From NCBI RefSeq assembly GCF_025263265.1, contig NZ_CP079869.1, positions 5,394,001 through 5,458,000 on the forward strand: DNA of 64,000 nt. Direction: 5' to 3'. Positions 8,641-17,071 of the stretch are shown here, in pieces (within the stretch, counting starts at the first letter, position 1; each line of letters starts with the position of its first letter). The position numbers and the translations under genes were made by a program. The notes under the pieces were generated by a model that saw only the letters and a program-made list of their open reading frames with translations, did not search any database and was not told the origin of the DNA. This stretch comes from Mycobacterium sp. SMC-4. Lineage in GTDB: Bacteria; Actinomycetota; Actinomycetes; Mycobacteriales; Mycobacteriaceae.

Positions 8641-9257
8641 GTCGGCGCTCCAGCCAGGGCGACACCCATCATCGATTCGGTGGTGACCAGAGACATCAGT
8701 TGTTCGTCGGTGAAGTCCTCGGTACCGGCGGGCCGCTCGGGGATGACGAACCACCGCGAGTGGCCACTGGAATCCCAGACTTTGATCTCCGTCTCGACCG
8801 GCAGCGGCACGCCGACCTCGGCAAGCACGGTGCGCGGCTCCCGGGCTGCGCGGGCGCGGAATACCGGATCCTTGTACCAGTAGGGCGGTAAACCCAACAC
8901 CGGCCAGGGGAAGCACGAGCACAGGGTGCAGATGACCAGATTGTGGACTCCGGGAACGTTTGCGACGGCCTGCAGGTGCTCGCCTTCCGCACCGGCCATG
9001 CCGTCGGGAAGGTCCAGTTCGGCCAGCGCGGCCGGGGTATCCGCCACGACCCGTGCGGCGAAATCCTGGTCGGTCCAGGCTTTGACGACTATCTTCTGAC
9101 CGTTCAGGGGTGTCATCTCGGACTCGAAGTAGGCCAACACCTTGTCCACGGTTTGTCCTGTGATCACGCCTTTTTCGATCAGCAGCCGCTCCAGCGCCGC
9201 CACCCGGTCGGCGCTGGACTGCTCGCGGTCGGGCGGATAGGCGAATTGCTCGCTCAC
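8637..9257 (-). CDS. nthA: Nitrile hydratase alpha subunit, cobalt type
   Basis: Catalytic subunit, 206 aa, of the enzyme converting nitriles to amides. The metal-binding claw reads CTLCSCFPWPVLGLPP. CTLCSC (Thr at the second position) marks cobalt-type rather than iron-type (CSLCSC) enzymes, and two of these cysteines are normally oxidised. Further downstream, VWDSSGHSRWFVIPERPAGT matches the family. The start is GTG at 9257, preceded by GGAGGAG and overlapping the beta-subunit TGA (GTGA). The gene order beta-alpha-activator is the one used by cobalt-type clusters. Thiocyanate hydrolase gamma subunits share the claw, but only two subunits and a standard activator are present here, so nitrile hydratase is favoured. 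Confidence 0.92.
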   Translation of the reverse strand: MSEQFAYPPDREQSSADRVAALERLLIEKGVITGQTVDKVLAYFESEMTPLNGQKIVVKAWTDQDFAARVVADTPAALAELDLPDGMAGAEGEHLQAVANVPGVHNLVICTLCSCFPWPVLGLPPYWYKDPVFRARAAREPRTVLAEVGVPLPVETEIKVWDSSGHSRWFVIPERPAGTEDFTDEQLMSLVTTESMMGVALAGAPT

Positions 9258-9991
9258 GGGTTCTCCTCCACGGGTTGTAGATATGCCTCGAACAATTCGG
9301 CGTAGAGCAGGTTGGCGCCAGGTTCGGCCCGCACACCCCACAGCTCATCCGGGGTGAACTCGACGATGTAGATCGGCATGGGATCCCCGATCCCGTCGCC
9401 GGTGTGAACGAAGTAGGCGTAGTCGCCCTCGAAGATCCTTGTGACCGTGCCGGTGCGGGCTCGCAGGTAGCCAGGTAGCCGCGTGTGGGCACCGGCTGGG
9501 ATATCAGTGATGCGGACCTGTTGTCCCACGGCGAACTTGGGATGCGCAATGTCTCGACGGGGGCTGTCGCCACGACGCAGATAGTCGAGCACCTGCGCGT
9601 CGATCATCGGTTCTCCGTCGGCATCTGGCTGGGCTGAGCGTTCATCGACCAGCGCGGCGATCTCCGCCTCGGACACGTAGCCGTTGTCGACGAAGAAGGA
9701 GGTGATCCCGCCCAGCCATTTCTCGTAGTAGCGGTACTTGAAGTAGTCGAAGGGATTCATCGCCTCCGCGCCGGTACGCAGTGAGGCCCACGTCCACTCG
9801 TCCCGGAACGTCGTCGGAACCTCGGCGATTGGATAGCGGGGCAGCGCCGACCCGAGATGGTTGCTCAAGCCCATCATCGCGACGTGGATGCCGAAGATCC
9901 GCTTCTCCCACTCCTCGACGAAGACCCGTTTCTCCAGGTTCAGCGGCTGCGGAAGTCCCTCCAGACCACCGAGATAATGCTGCAATTTCAC
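9254..9991 (-). CDS. nthB: Nitrile hydratase beta subunit
   Basis: Structural partner of the alpha subunit, 245 aa. The N-terminal half (LGGLEGLPQP, FVEEWEKRIFGIHVAM, MNPFDYFKYRYYEKWL) and the C-terminal SH3-like barrel (KFAVGQQVRITD, GYLRARTGTVTRIF, YIVEFTPDELWG) are both recognisable. The insert around residues 46-72 (GSALPRYPIAEVPTTFRDE) differs from the Rhodococcus enzymes I know, and so does the opening MKLQHYLGG. It is therefore a divergent subgroup with possibly different substrate preference. The start is GTG at 9991, overlapping the stop of the membrane protein upstream (GTGA), and the gene ends in a GTGA overlap with alpha. No amidase gene follows anywhere in the window. Confidence 0.9.
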   Translation of the reverse strand: MKLQHYLGGLEGLPQPLNLEKRVFVEEWEKRIFGIHVAMMGLSNHLGSALPRYPIAEVPTTFRDEWTWASLRTGAEAMNPFDYFKYRYYEKWLGGITSFFVDNGYVSEAEIAALVDERSAQPDADGEPMIDAQVLDYLRRGDSPRRDIAHPKFAVGQQVRITDIPAGAHTRLPGYLRARTGTVTRIFEGDYAYFVHTGDGIGDPMPIYIVEFTPDELWGVRAEPGANLLYAELFEAYLQPVEENP

Positions 9992-10518
9992 GCGGATGCA
10001 CCTTCCGTGTCGGGACGGCTCGACGTCGTCGGGCCCGTTCGGGTCATGGCATTGGCCGAATACTCAGAGACGATTCCGAATGTCGCCCCCAACACGCAGG
10101 CACATGCCGCGACCAAGCCTGGATGCGAGATGCTCGTTGCGGTGACCAGGTTGCCGGTGCCCGCGACGGTGGAGACCGTCGAGGCGAATCCCACCACCAC
10201 AGCCGGCGTCGTCGACAGCAGCGGCACCCAGGAGGCCTGCACCATCAATGCGCTGCCCACGCCGACGGCGACCGCCGTGGCGGTCAGGCCACCGCCGAGC
10301 AGGTGTGCCGCGTACAGGCTTGCCGAGGCAATCAGCACGCCCACCAGGTTCGAGGAGACCGAGCGCACCCACCCCATCGGTCCGCCGCCGACGAAGAAGA
10401 ACGACGCCCAGGCCAGGAACACCACCCAGATCGGGACGGTGACCACCGTCGCGGTGAAGGCCACCGCAACCCCACCGAGCACACCGATACTCAGCGTCAA
10501 CGCAGATCGTGAATCCAT
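9988..10518 (-). CDS. DUF1097-like integral membrane protein
   Basis: Hydrophobic protein of 176 aa with about five membrane segments (for example LSIGVLGGVAVAFTATVV, VVFLAWASFFFVGGG, GVLIASASLYAAHLL). It resembles DUF1097 inner-membrane proteins of unknown function. As first gene of the nitrile hydratase operon, overlapping the beta subunit by 4 bp, it may transport or sense the nitrile, the amide or the metal. This is inference from position only. The ATG at 10518 follows no strong Shine-Dalgarno sequence. Divergent promoters with the regulator at 10764 lie in the 245-bp upstream gap, which also holds the GGACA repeats. Confidence 0.7.
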   Translation of the reverse strand: MDSRSALTLSIGVLGGVAVAFTATVVTVPIWVVFLAWASFFFVGGGPMGWVRSVSSNLVGVLIASASLYAAHLLGGGLTATAVAVGVGSALMVQASWVPLLSTTPAVVVGFASTVSTVAGTGNLVTATSISHPGLVAACACVLGATFGIVSEYSANAMTRTGPTTSSRPDTEGASA

Positions 10519-10646
10519 GTGCTGCCCTTGTCCTCTGTGCGATCTCGGCCCGGCCCATCGCCGCCATCCAACGGCCCGGCGCTCACAACGTTGACCCCCG
10601 GGTGTTTCCGACGGGTAAATCGGATTTTTCGTTCAGAGTTCAGGCG

Positions 10647-10723
10647 GGACACGATGTGCGCGAATCGGGACATCGGGCCCGGCGTACCGACCAGAACGGA
10701 CAGGGGGCAGGAAAATCCGGACA
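10647..10723. promoter_or_regulatory. Four phased GGACA direct repeats
   Basis: GGACA occurs at 10647, 10668, 10698 and 10719. Spacings are 21, 30 and 21 bp, all close to whole helical turns. Sites 2 and 4 share a longer core, AATC(G/C)GGACATCG (10663-10675 and 10714-10726). They fill the gap between the nitrile hydratase operon (leftward) and the GlxA-like regulator (rightward). AraC-family proteins bind direct repeats about 21 bp apart, so the adjacent regulator is a plausible binder. Confidence 0.5.
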
Positions 10724-10763
10724 TCGAAGCGCGTCGGGGGCGGGCTGAACGCACCCTTAGCCC

Positions 10764-11762
10764 ATGCCTGCCGGCCGCCCGTTGCGAGACATCGCACTAC
10801 TGGGGTTCGACGGTGTGCGGATACTCGACATCACCGGCCCCGCCGAGGTGTTCGACGTGGCACGCGCCCTCGGCTGCGGCTATGAGGTCACGGTCTACTC
10901 GTGCTCTGACGGTCCTCTCGTCCGGAGCTCCTCGGGGCTGGCATTCGAAGCCACCCCGGGGTCGAATCTCGGTGACGTGGACACTGTGATCGTGCCCGGC
11001 GGCGACATTCTGGTTCGCGACCGCGCACCGGACGACGTGCAGCGACTCATCGGACTGCATGCCCGTCGTGCACGACGCGTCGCTGCGCTGGGAACCGGCT
11101 CGTTCGCGCTGGCCTCGACCGGATTGCTCGACGGACGGCGTGCCACCACGCATTGGCGTTACGCCGACAGCTTTGCTGCACGTCATCCCTCGACCATCCT
11201 CGACCGTGATTCGGTCCTTGTCCGCGACGGCAAGATGTGGACGGCAGCCGACGGTTGCGCGGCAATCGATCTGGCGCTGGCATTGGTGGCCGAGGATCAC
11301 GGCGAGGATTTGGCCCAAGAGATTGCGAAGGACATGGTGGTGCTCGGCAGGAGGATGGCGGGCCACCCGCAGATCTCGGTCGCAGCCCGTACGCCGCGCC
11401 CACGCCACCCCGAGCTCGTGCGCCTGATGGCGACCATCAACGTCGATCCGGCGGGACGCTACGAGCTCGAGACTGTGGCGGCGCGGATCGGGATGAGCCC
11501 TCGGCACCTCGCACGAGTGTTCAAGTCCCACGTCGGCCTCACCTTACGCCAGTACGTCCATGCGGTTCGGCTGGAGAATGCGCTGGGCCTGGTACTGGCC
11601 GGCGAATCCTTTCACTCCGCGGCCCGGCGCAGCGGGCTGCGCTACGGACCACAGATACGGGATCACCTTGCCTCGCACAATATTCCGTCCGCCCGTCTAC
11701 CTGCAGCGAGGCTATTGATGGATTCCGGTAGTACGAAACCGGTTTCGGTACGTTCCGGGTGA
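10764..11762 (+). CDS. GlxA-type AraC-family regulator (DJ-1/PfpI domain plus HTH), nucleophile Cys absent
   Basis: Regulator of 332 aa. A DJ-1/PfpI-like domain fills residues 1-175 (LLGFDGVRILDITGPAEVF, TVIVPGGD, LASTGLLDGRRATTHW). An AraC helix-turn-helix pair follows at about 225-315 (RIGMSPRHLARVFKSHVGLT). The elbow segment reads ALGTGSFALA where related proteins have SVCTGAFVLA, so the reactive Cys is Gly and the domain is probably ligand-sensing only. It is divergent from the nitrile hydratase operon and flanked by phased GGACA repeats, making it the likely controller of that operon. Its last 51 bp overlap the 3' end of the convergent regulator at 11712-12761, giving an extra C-terminal tail (about 16 residues). 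Confidence 0.85.
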   Translation: MPAGRPLRDIALLGFDGVRILDITGPAEVFDVARALGCGYEVTVYSCSDGPLVRSSSGLAFEATPGSNLGDVDTVIVPGGDILVRDRAPDDVQRLIGLHARRARRVAALGTGSFALASTGLLDGRRATTHWRYADSFAARHPSTILDRDSVLVRDGKMWTAADGCAAIDLALALVAEDHGEDLAQEIAKDMVVLGRRMAGHPQISVAARTPRPRHPELVRLMATINVDPAGRYELETVAARIGMSPRHLARVFKSHVGLTLRQYVHAVRLENALGLVLAGESFHSAARRSGLRYGPQIRDHLASHNIPSARLPAARLLMDSGSTKPVSVRSG

Positions 11763-12761
11763 GACGCCGAGGTTACGACGGAATGTCCGACGCATCGTGT
11801 CGGAGGTGCCGAACCCGACCCGCCGCGCCACCGTGTCCTGACTCTGATCCCCGGTGGCAAGCAGAACCTTGGCTGCCTCCAGTCTGGCCTGCTCGACGAA
11901 TCGCGCCGGTGTCATCCCGACTTGTTCACGGAACAGCCGGACCAGATGTCGTTCGCTCATCGCTGCCCGGGTGGCCATCGATGCGATCGAATGGTCAGCA
12001 CCCGGGTCGGTGACAACCATGTCCACGATGGCGCGCAGACCACCGGGGATTGGCAGAGCAGACTCGGCCCATACGCTGAATTGCGCTTGCCCGCCAGGCC
12101 GTTGCAGGAAGACCACCATCCATCGTGCCACCCGTCGTGCGACCGCGGGGCCGTAGTCGCTTTCCACCAGAGCCAGCGCCAAGTCGATCCCGGCGGTGAT
12201 GCCCGCACCGGTGATGAAGGGGCCGTCCTGGACGAACAACGAGTCAGGGTCGACCTTGACGTGCGGGTAGCTGCGGGCCAATGTCTGGCAGTGCGCCCAG
12301 TGTGTGGTGGCCCGGCGCCCTTCGAGGAGTCCGAGTGCAGCGAGCACGAATGCCCCGGTGCACACCGAGGCGATCCGACGGGACCGCGGCGCGAGCGCAC
12401 GTACCATCTGCAGGGCCTCGGGCACGGCGTCCGGCGTAGGTTCCTCGGGAATATCGTGCAGGCCGGGGGTGAACGAGAAATCTGCCGGAACGCCGCCGGG
12501 AACCAACAGCGTATCGATCTCGTCAGGCACCTCAGCCAGGGCGACGTCGACATCGAGTCTGGCGAATGCCGTGGTCCCGACCGATGACCCCGACGGCGAA
12601 GCCAGCAGCACTCGGTAGTTCGCACCGAAGTCGTTGGCACGTGCAAAGATCTCCAGCGGAGCAGCGACGTCCTGCAAGGTGACCTTGTCGTAGAGCGCAA
12701 ATACGACGGTCCTGGCAGTGGGGCTGCGCGGACTGTCGGTGTCACCTGCGTGGTCGGCCAC
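11712..12761 (-). CDS. GlxA-type AraC-family regulator with intact elbow Cys
   Basis: Second regulator of the same architecture, 349 aa. The DJ-1/PfpI domain (VVFALYDKVTLQDVAAPLEIF, LLVPGGVPADF) has the elbow SVCTGAFVLA, with the Cys retained. It ends with an AraC helix-turn-helix (RAAMSERHLVRLFREQVGMT and VARRVGFGTSDTMRRTFRR). Family members control catabolic or stress genes, and no target can be named from the sequence. It converges on the regulator at 10764-11762 with a 51-bp coding overlap, so antisense effects between the two transcripts are possible. About 104 bp separate its start from the glutamate-synthase-like gene, and I see no distinct motif there. Confidence 0.85.
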   Translation of the reverse strand: MADHAGDTDSPRSPTARTVVFALYDKVTLQDVAAPLEIFARANDFGANYRVLLASPSGSSVGTTAFARLDVDVALAEVPDEIDTLLVPGGVPADFSFTPGLHDIPEEPTPDAVPEALQMVRALAPRSRRIASVCTGAFVLAALGLLEGRRATTHWAHCQTLARSYPHVKVDPDSLFVQDGPFITGAGITAGIDLALALVESDYGPAVARRVARWMVVFLQRPGGQAQFSVWAESALPIPGGLRAIVDMVVTDPGADHSIASMATRAAMSERHLVRLFREQVGMTPARFVEQARLEAAKVLLATGDQSQDTVARRVGFGTSDTMRRTFRRNLGVSPGTYRNRFRTTGIHQ

Positions 12762-12865
12762 GTGTCGCTCCAGCCCCTCACTCCCCCGCCGAACCGCGTG
12801 GACCGACTGTAACGGCCTTGTGTTTCGACAACGTTGCGGTGTTGCGTGGCAGCCGGCGGGTGGCG

Positions 12866-14467
12866 CTATTCGGTGGCTTGGTTGGGCTCGCGCGCCAACT
12901 CCAGCGGTTCGTGCTCGACAACGCCGTCGGTGCCGGCCAGATCACCGTAGCGGCGCATGTAGTCGTCGATGTCCCCGACGATGTCCGGACCGGGCACGCC
13001 CCACCCCTGCCGGTAGCCGTACACCTCGGCGAGCGGACGGTGCCCGCGATCCCCGTCGAGGATCTCGACGGCGTTCGGGCTCAGCATTGCCGGATGACGC
13101 ACACCGGCGGCTTCGGAGACCTTCAACAAATCGCGCCGCAGGGTCAGCACGTAGTTGGCCATCCGGTGCGCCTTCTGCTCGGGATCCAGCCCGCGTGCCA
13201 GCCACGGATTCTGGGTTGCCACTCCGGTCGGACAGCGGTCGGTATGGCACTTCTGAGCCTGGATGCAGCCGATCGCCAGCATCGCCTCCCTCGCCACGTT
13301 GACCAGGTCGACGCCCATCGCGAAGGCCACGATCGCGTTGGCTGGCAGACCGAGCTTGCCTGAGCCGATCCAGGTGACGTGGTCGCTGAGTTGCCGCTCG
13401 GCGAACAGCTTGTAGACCTCGGTGAAGCCGACCCGGAACGGGAAGGACACGTGGTCGGTGAAGACCAGCGGTGCGGCACCGGTCCCACCTTCTCCGCCGT
13501 CGATCGCAATGAAATCGACGCCGCGCCGTCCGTCGGCCATCCGGTGGGCCAGGTCCTGCCAGAACCCCATCTCCCCGACCGCCGACTTGATTCCCACCGG
13601 TAGACCGGTGGCGTCGGCGATCTGCTCGACCACGTCGAGCATCTCGTCGACATTGCGAAAGGCGGTGTGCCGGGACGGGCTCACGACATCTTTGCCCTGC
13701 TCGACGCCGCGCACACGGGCGATCTCGGCATTGACCTTGACGCCGGGCAGATGACCACCGAGACCGGGTTTGGCGCCCTGGCTGAGTTTGATCTCGATGG
13801 CGCGGACCGGGGCTGATCCGACGAGGTCTACCAGACGTTCGAGGTCGAAGTTGCCGTGCGGGTCGCGGCACCCGAAGTAGCCGGTGCCGATCTGGTAGAC
13901 CAGCTCACCGCCGAGGCGGTGGTGGTCGGACAGGCCACCCTCCCCGACATTGTGCAGGAAACCAGCGATCTTGGCGCCCTGGTTGATCGCCTCGATCGCC
14001 TGCGGGCTGAGGGAACCGAAGGACATCGCCGCGACGTTGACCACCGAGGCCGGGCGGAACGCATGCTTGCGTCCGCGAGGGCCGCCCAGTACCTTCGCGC
14101 CGGGAACCTCGATGTCGCGCAGGTGAATTGGTGAGGCCGGGACCACGTCGGAGAAGGTCGCCTGCTTGATGATCGGGTACGCGGCATTCTCGGTGTCGTT
14201 GTCGGTGCCGAAGGAGAAGTAGTTGTTCTTCTTCTTCGCCGAGGTGTACACCCAGCGTCGCTGATCTCGGCTGAACGGTCGCTCATCGTTGTTGCTGGTG
14301 ATGATGTACTGGCGCAGCTCCGGGCCGACGGACTCCAGCAGGTATCTCGCTCGCGCGATGACCGGGAAATTGCGCCGCAGGGCCTGTTCTTTCTGCAGCA
14401 GGTCCTGCAGCGCCATACCGGCGAGCGCGGCGGCGGGGGCCAGGGCGGCGATCGTCCGCTTCTTCAT
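12866..14467 (-). CDS. FMN-binding glutamate synthase family protein, membrane-anchored
   Basis: Stand-alone GltS central-domain protein, about 533 aa. An N-terminal hydrophobic stretch (TIAALAPAAALAGMALQDLL) is followed by the FMN barrel: NVAAMSFGSLSPQAIEAINQ, EIKLSQGAKPGLGGHLPG, IDGGEGGTGAAP. The cysteines CIQAQKCHTDRCPTG keep the C-x5-C-x4-C spacing of the 3Fe-4S site in glutamate synthase. No amidotransferase domain or small subunit is encoded nearby, so normal GOGAT activity is unlikely. The in vivo role of this family is not settled. A GTG at 14476 is an alternative start. It is followed after this by the acyl-CoA synthetase in the upstream direction (gap 27 bp), so the two are probably co-transcribed. 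Confidence 0.85.
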   Translation of the reverse strand: MKKRTIAALAPAAALAGMALQDLLQKEQALRRNFPVIARARYLLESVGPELRQYIITSNNDERPFSRDQRRWVYTSAKKKNNYFSFGTDNDTENAAYPIIKQATFSDVVPASPIHLRDIEVPGAKVLGGPRGRKHAFRPASVVNVAAMSFGSLSPQAIEAINQGAKIAGFLHNVGEGGLSDHHRLGGELVYQIGTGYFGCRDPHGNFDLERLVDLVGSAPVRAIEIKLSQGAKPGLGGHLPGVKVNAEIARVRGVEQGKDVVSPSRHTAFRNVDEMLDVVEQIADATGLPVGIKSAVGEMGFWQDLAHRMADGRRGVDFIAIDGGEGGTGAAPLVFTDHVSFPFRVGFTEVYKLFAERQLSDHVTWIGSGKLGLPANAIVAFAMGVDLVNVAREAMLAIGCIQAQKCHTDRCPTGVATQNPWLARGLDPEQKAHRMANYVLTLRRDLLKVSEAAGVRHPAMLSPNAVEILDGDRGHRPLAEVYGYRQGWGVPGPDIVGDIDDYMRRYGDLAGTDGVVEHEPLELAREPNQATE

Positions 14468-14494
14468 GAGTCCCACCCTGCCACGTGCCCGCGT

Positions 14495-16132
14495 TCACTG
14501 TTGTTGACGCAGCTCGGTGACCTGGTAGGCGTTCTCGGCGTAACGCGACCGGATCACCTTCTTGTCGTACTTGCCGACGCTGGTACGGGGGATCTCATCG
14601 ACGAAAGTCCACCGTTCCGGTAGCCACCAGCGAGCAACCTTGTCGCTGAGGAATTTTCGCAACTCCACGGCGTCTACCTGGGCGCCGTCGTGGACCACGA
14701 CCGCCGCCAAGGGGCGCTCCTGCCAGCGTGGGTCGGGAACTCCCACCACCGCGGCTTCGCGCACCGAGGGGTGCGCGATGAGATGGTTCTCCAGTTCCAC
14801 CGAGGAGATCCACTCCCCGCCGGATTTGATGACATCCTTGGCCCGATCGGTCAGGGTGATGTAACCCTGCGGGTCGATGCGGCCCACGTCGCCGGTGCGC
14901 AACCAACCCGACTGGAACTTCGACTCGTCGGTATTGCGGTAATAGGAGCCGGTGATCCATGGACCACGGACCTCCAGCTCGCCGACTGCTGCTCCGTCGT
15001 TGGAGAGCCCCTCGCCCTGATCATCGACGATGCGCGTCTCCACCCCGCACACCGGCCTGCCCTGGGTGCCGCGAATCTGCCAGTGTTGCTCCGGCGCGGT
15101 GTTCGGTGGAGGCCAGGCCAGCGTCGCTACCGGCGAGGTCTCGGTCATGCCCCACAACTGACGGATCTGTACACCGAACCTCTCCTCGAACACCTGCATC
15201 AGCGAGACCGGGACCGCTGATCCGCCGCAGCCGACCAACCGCAGCGAGGAGATGTCGTGGCCGGGGTTGCGGTCCAGGTGGTGCATGACGTCATTCCAGA
15301 TCGTCGGGACTGCACCGGCGACCGTGGGCCGCTGTGTCTCGATCAGGTCGACCAATCGCTCGGCGCTCATGAAGCGGTCCGGTAACACCAGGTCCGCCCC
15401 GGCCATCAGTGCCGCGTAGGGCAGACCCCACGCGTTGGCGTGGAACATCGGCACGATCGCCAGCGCCTTGTCGGAGAAACACAGGCCCAGACCGTTACCG
15501 GCGCACACCGCCATCGAGTGCAGATAGCTCGACCGGTGCCCGTACACCACGCCTTTCGGATGGCCGGTGGTACCGCTGGTGTAACACATTGCCGCAGCGG
15601 AGTTCTCGTCAATGTCGGGCCAATCGAACTCGGCGGCCTCGGCGGAAAGGATCTCGTGGTAGCGCAGCACCTTCTTGCCAGATGCTGCCAGCGGGGCCAG
15701 GTCACCCTCGCCGACGGCGATCACGGTGTGCACGGTCTCCATCTTCGGTAGAACCGGCGCCAGCACCGGCGTCAGTGACAGGTCGGCGATGATCACCCGG
15801 TCCTCGGCTTCGTAGGCGACGAACTCGAGTTGCTCGGGAAAGAGCCGGATGTTGAGCGTGTGCAGCACCGCTCCCATCGAGGGCACCGCGACGTAGGCCT
15901 CGAGGTGCTCCTGGTTGTTCCACATGAAGGTGGCGACGCGGTCGTCACCCGAGACACCGAGCCGGCGTAGCGCGTGGGCAAGCCGCCCTGCTTGTTCGCC
16001 GACCTGTCGGTAGGTGGCGTGCCGGTAGCCGTTCTCGGTGGCCGTGGTCACCGTGCGGTTGCCGTGGACGCTGACCGCGTAGCGCAGAATCGCCGTCACA
16101 GTCAGCGGGAAGTCCTGCATCGTGCTGTCCAT
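14495..16132 (-). CDS. Acyl-CoA synthetase (FadD-type AMP-forming ligase)
   Basis: AMP-forming ligase of 545 aa that activates a fatty or other carboxylic acid to its CoA thioester. The AMP/P-loop motif is CYTSGTTGHPKGVVYGH, with WGMTETSP (A5), LRTGDVGRI (A7/A8) and the C-terminal Lys region SVGKYDKKVIR. The overall pattern is closest to medium/long-chain AlkK-like ligases. The start at 16132 has an alternative ATG four codons in (16120). It is transcribed towards the glutamate-synthase-like gene. The chain-length preference cannot be read from the sequence. Confidence 0.9.
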   Translation of the reverse strand: MDSTMQDFPLTVTAILRYAVSVHGNRTVTTATENGYRHATYRQVGEQAGRLAHALRRLGVSGDDRVATFMWNNQEHLEAYVAVPSMGAVLHTLNIRLFPEQLEFVAYEAEDRVIIADLSLTPVLAPVLPKMETVHTVIAVGEGDLAPLAASGKKVLRYHEILSAEAAEFDWPDIDENSAAAMCYTSGTTGHPKGVVYGHRSSYLHSMAVCAGNGLGLCFSDKALAIVPMFHANAWGLPYAALMAGADLVLPDRFMSAERLVDLIETQRPTVAGAVPTIWNDVMHHLDRNPGHDISSLRLVGCGGSAVPVSLMQVFEERFGVQIRQLWGMTETSPVATLAWPPPNTAPEQHWQIRGTQGRPVCGVETRIVDDQGEGLSNDGAAVGELEVRGPWITGSYYRNTDESKFQSGWLRTGDVGRIDPQGYITLTDRAKDVIKSGGEWISSVELENHLIAHPSVREAAVVGVPDPRWQERPLAAVVVHDGAQVDAVELRKFLSDKVARWWLPERWTFVDEIPRTSVGKYDKKVIRSRYAENAYQVTELRQQQ

Positions 16133-16210
16133 CGTGAGGTCCCTTGCTCGCGCGGTCAGTGTGGGCGCGATGCTAACTCCCGGCGTGCCGGGGATTCACC
16201 GGATTCGGCC

Positions 16211-16690
16211 TCAACCCCGCCGGGTCAGCGTCGGCCGCAACCGCTCCGGACCGATGTCACTCGACCGAGCGAGCTCTGCGACCACCTCGATCGCCCAACC
16301 GGTCAAACCGTCGACATCCACCGAATACGGTGCCGGGCGCTCGGCTTCGGCCAGCCGGCCACAGCCGCGCCGCAACAGCGCGCTCGCCCCGACGAGGTTG
16401 CCGCGCTGGATGTGCGTGATGCCGACGGCCAGTTGGGCAAGTCCCTGCCACAGCGGCCGCTCCTGGGTCGGTCGGTCTTTCCAGGCAGCCTCCAGCACCT
16501 CGTGGGCGTGGAATGCCAGGCCCCGGTTCAGCAGGTCCTGGGCGTAGGCGAGGGACTCCGCCGGCGGCAGCTGCAGATCGTCGGGAATCCGGGGCACCCC
16601 TTCGCTGCCCGGCGGGAGAGGCCGGCCCAGTTCATCGCGGGGGCGGATGTTGCGGGGGCGACCGGATTCGTCGCGGGCTCGTTCGGCCAT
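16211..16690 (-). CDS. DUF309 domain protein
   Basis: Small helical protein of about 159 aa. The DUF309 signature is clear: FHAHEVLEAAWKDRP followed by WQGLAQLAVGITHIQRGN. In this family the conserved His and Glu residues are thought to form a site of unknown function. ATG 16690 is placed 10 bp after GGGGGAG. The in-frame ATG at 16699 lies too close to that site. It is divergent from the 74-residue small gene at 16748, leaving a 57-bp shared promoter region, and lies 78 bp from the acyl-CoA synthetase start. Confidence 0.82.
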   Translation of the reverse strand: MAERARDESGRPRNIRPRDELGRPLPPGSEGVPRIPDDLQLPPAESLAYAQDLLNRGLAFHAHEVLEAAWKDRPTQERPLWQGLAQLAVGITHIQRGNLVGASALLRRGCGRLAEAERPAPYSVDVDGLTGWAIEVVAELARSSDIGPERLRPTLTRRG

Positions 16691-16747
16691 GTAGGCCATA
16701 CTCCCCCGCTCGGCCGGGTACCCCACGGCCGAGCGGAGGAGGTTCTG

Positions 16748-16972
16748 ATGGAGCAGACCTGGGAGGTCGTCGTGGCTGACCTGCACGACCGCGGTGATCC
16801 GAGCAACGGGGTGCACGAGACCTCCCTCGTGCGCGGCCCGGAGGCGGAGGCCCGCAGGGTGTATGCCGACACCGTCGCGCAAGCCTCCGAACCGGGCCAC
16901 GAGTACGTCAAGCTGCGGTGTGCCGGCAGGGACGTGGAGTGCTGGCCGCAGGAAACGGGATGGACGGTCTGA
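16748..16972 (+). CDS. Small conserved-type hypothetical protein (74 aa)
   Basis: Short gene with a strong GGAGGAGG ribosome binding site just ahead of ATG 16748. The product is soluble and acidic, begins MEQTWEVVVADLHDRG, has a central HETSLVRGPEAEARRVYAD and ends in a CWPQETGW segment with two Cys. No domain is recognised. The start is internal to a longer open frame that has no other support. Its divergent position next to DUF309 and the strong ribosome binding site argue that it is real. The function is unknown. Confidence 0.65.
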   Translation: MEQTWEVVVADLHDRGDPSNGVHETSLVRGPEAEARRVYADTVAQASEPGHEYVKLRCAGRDVECWPQETGWTV

Positions 16973-17071
16973 GCAGCGCTCAGCGTCGTCAAGCCACGGG
17001 AGTTTCTCGCCCTCGACTGGCGGGCAACCTAGCCGGGAATATTTCGCGGTCGGGTAACCATTGGAGACAAG

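Noticed and set aside
8637..9991. Thiocyanate hydrolase instead of nitrile hydratase
   Set aside because: The claw motif is shared, but only two catalytic genes plus a standard nitrile hydratase activator are present, not three subunits.
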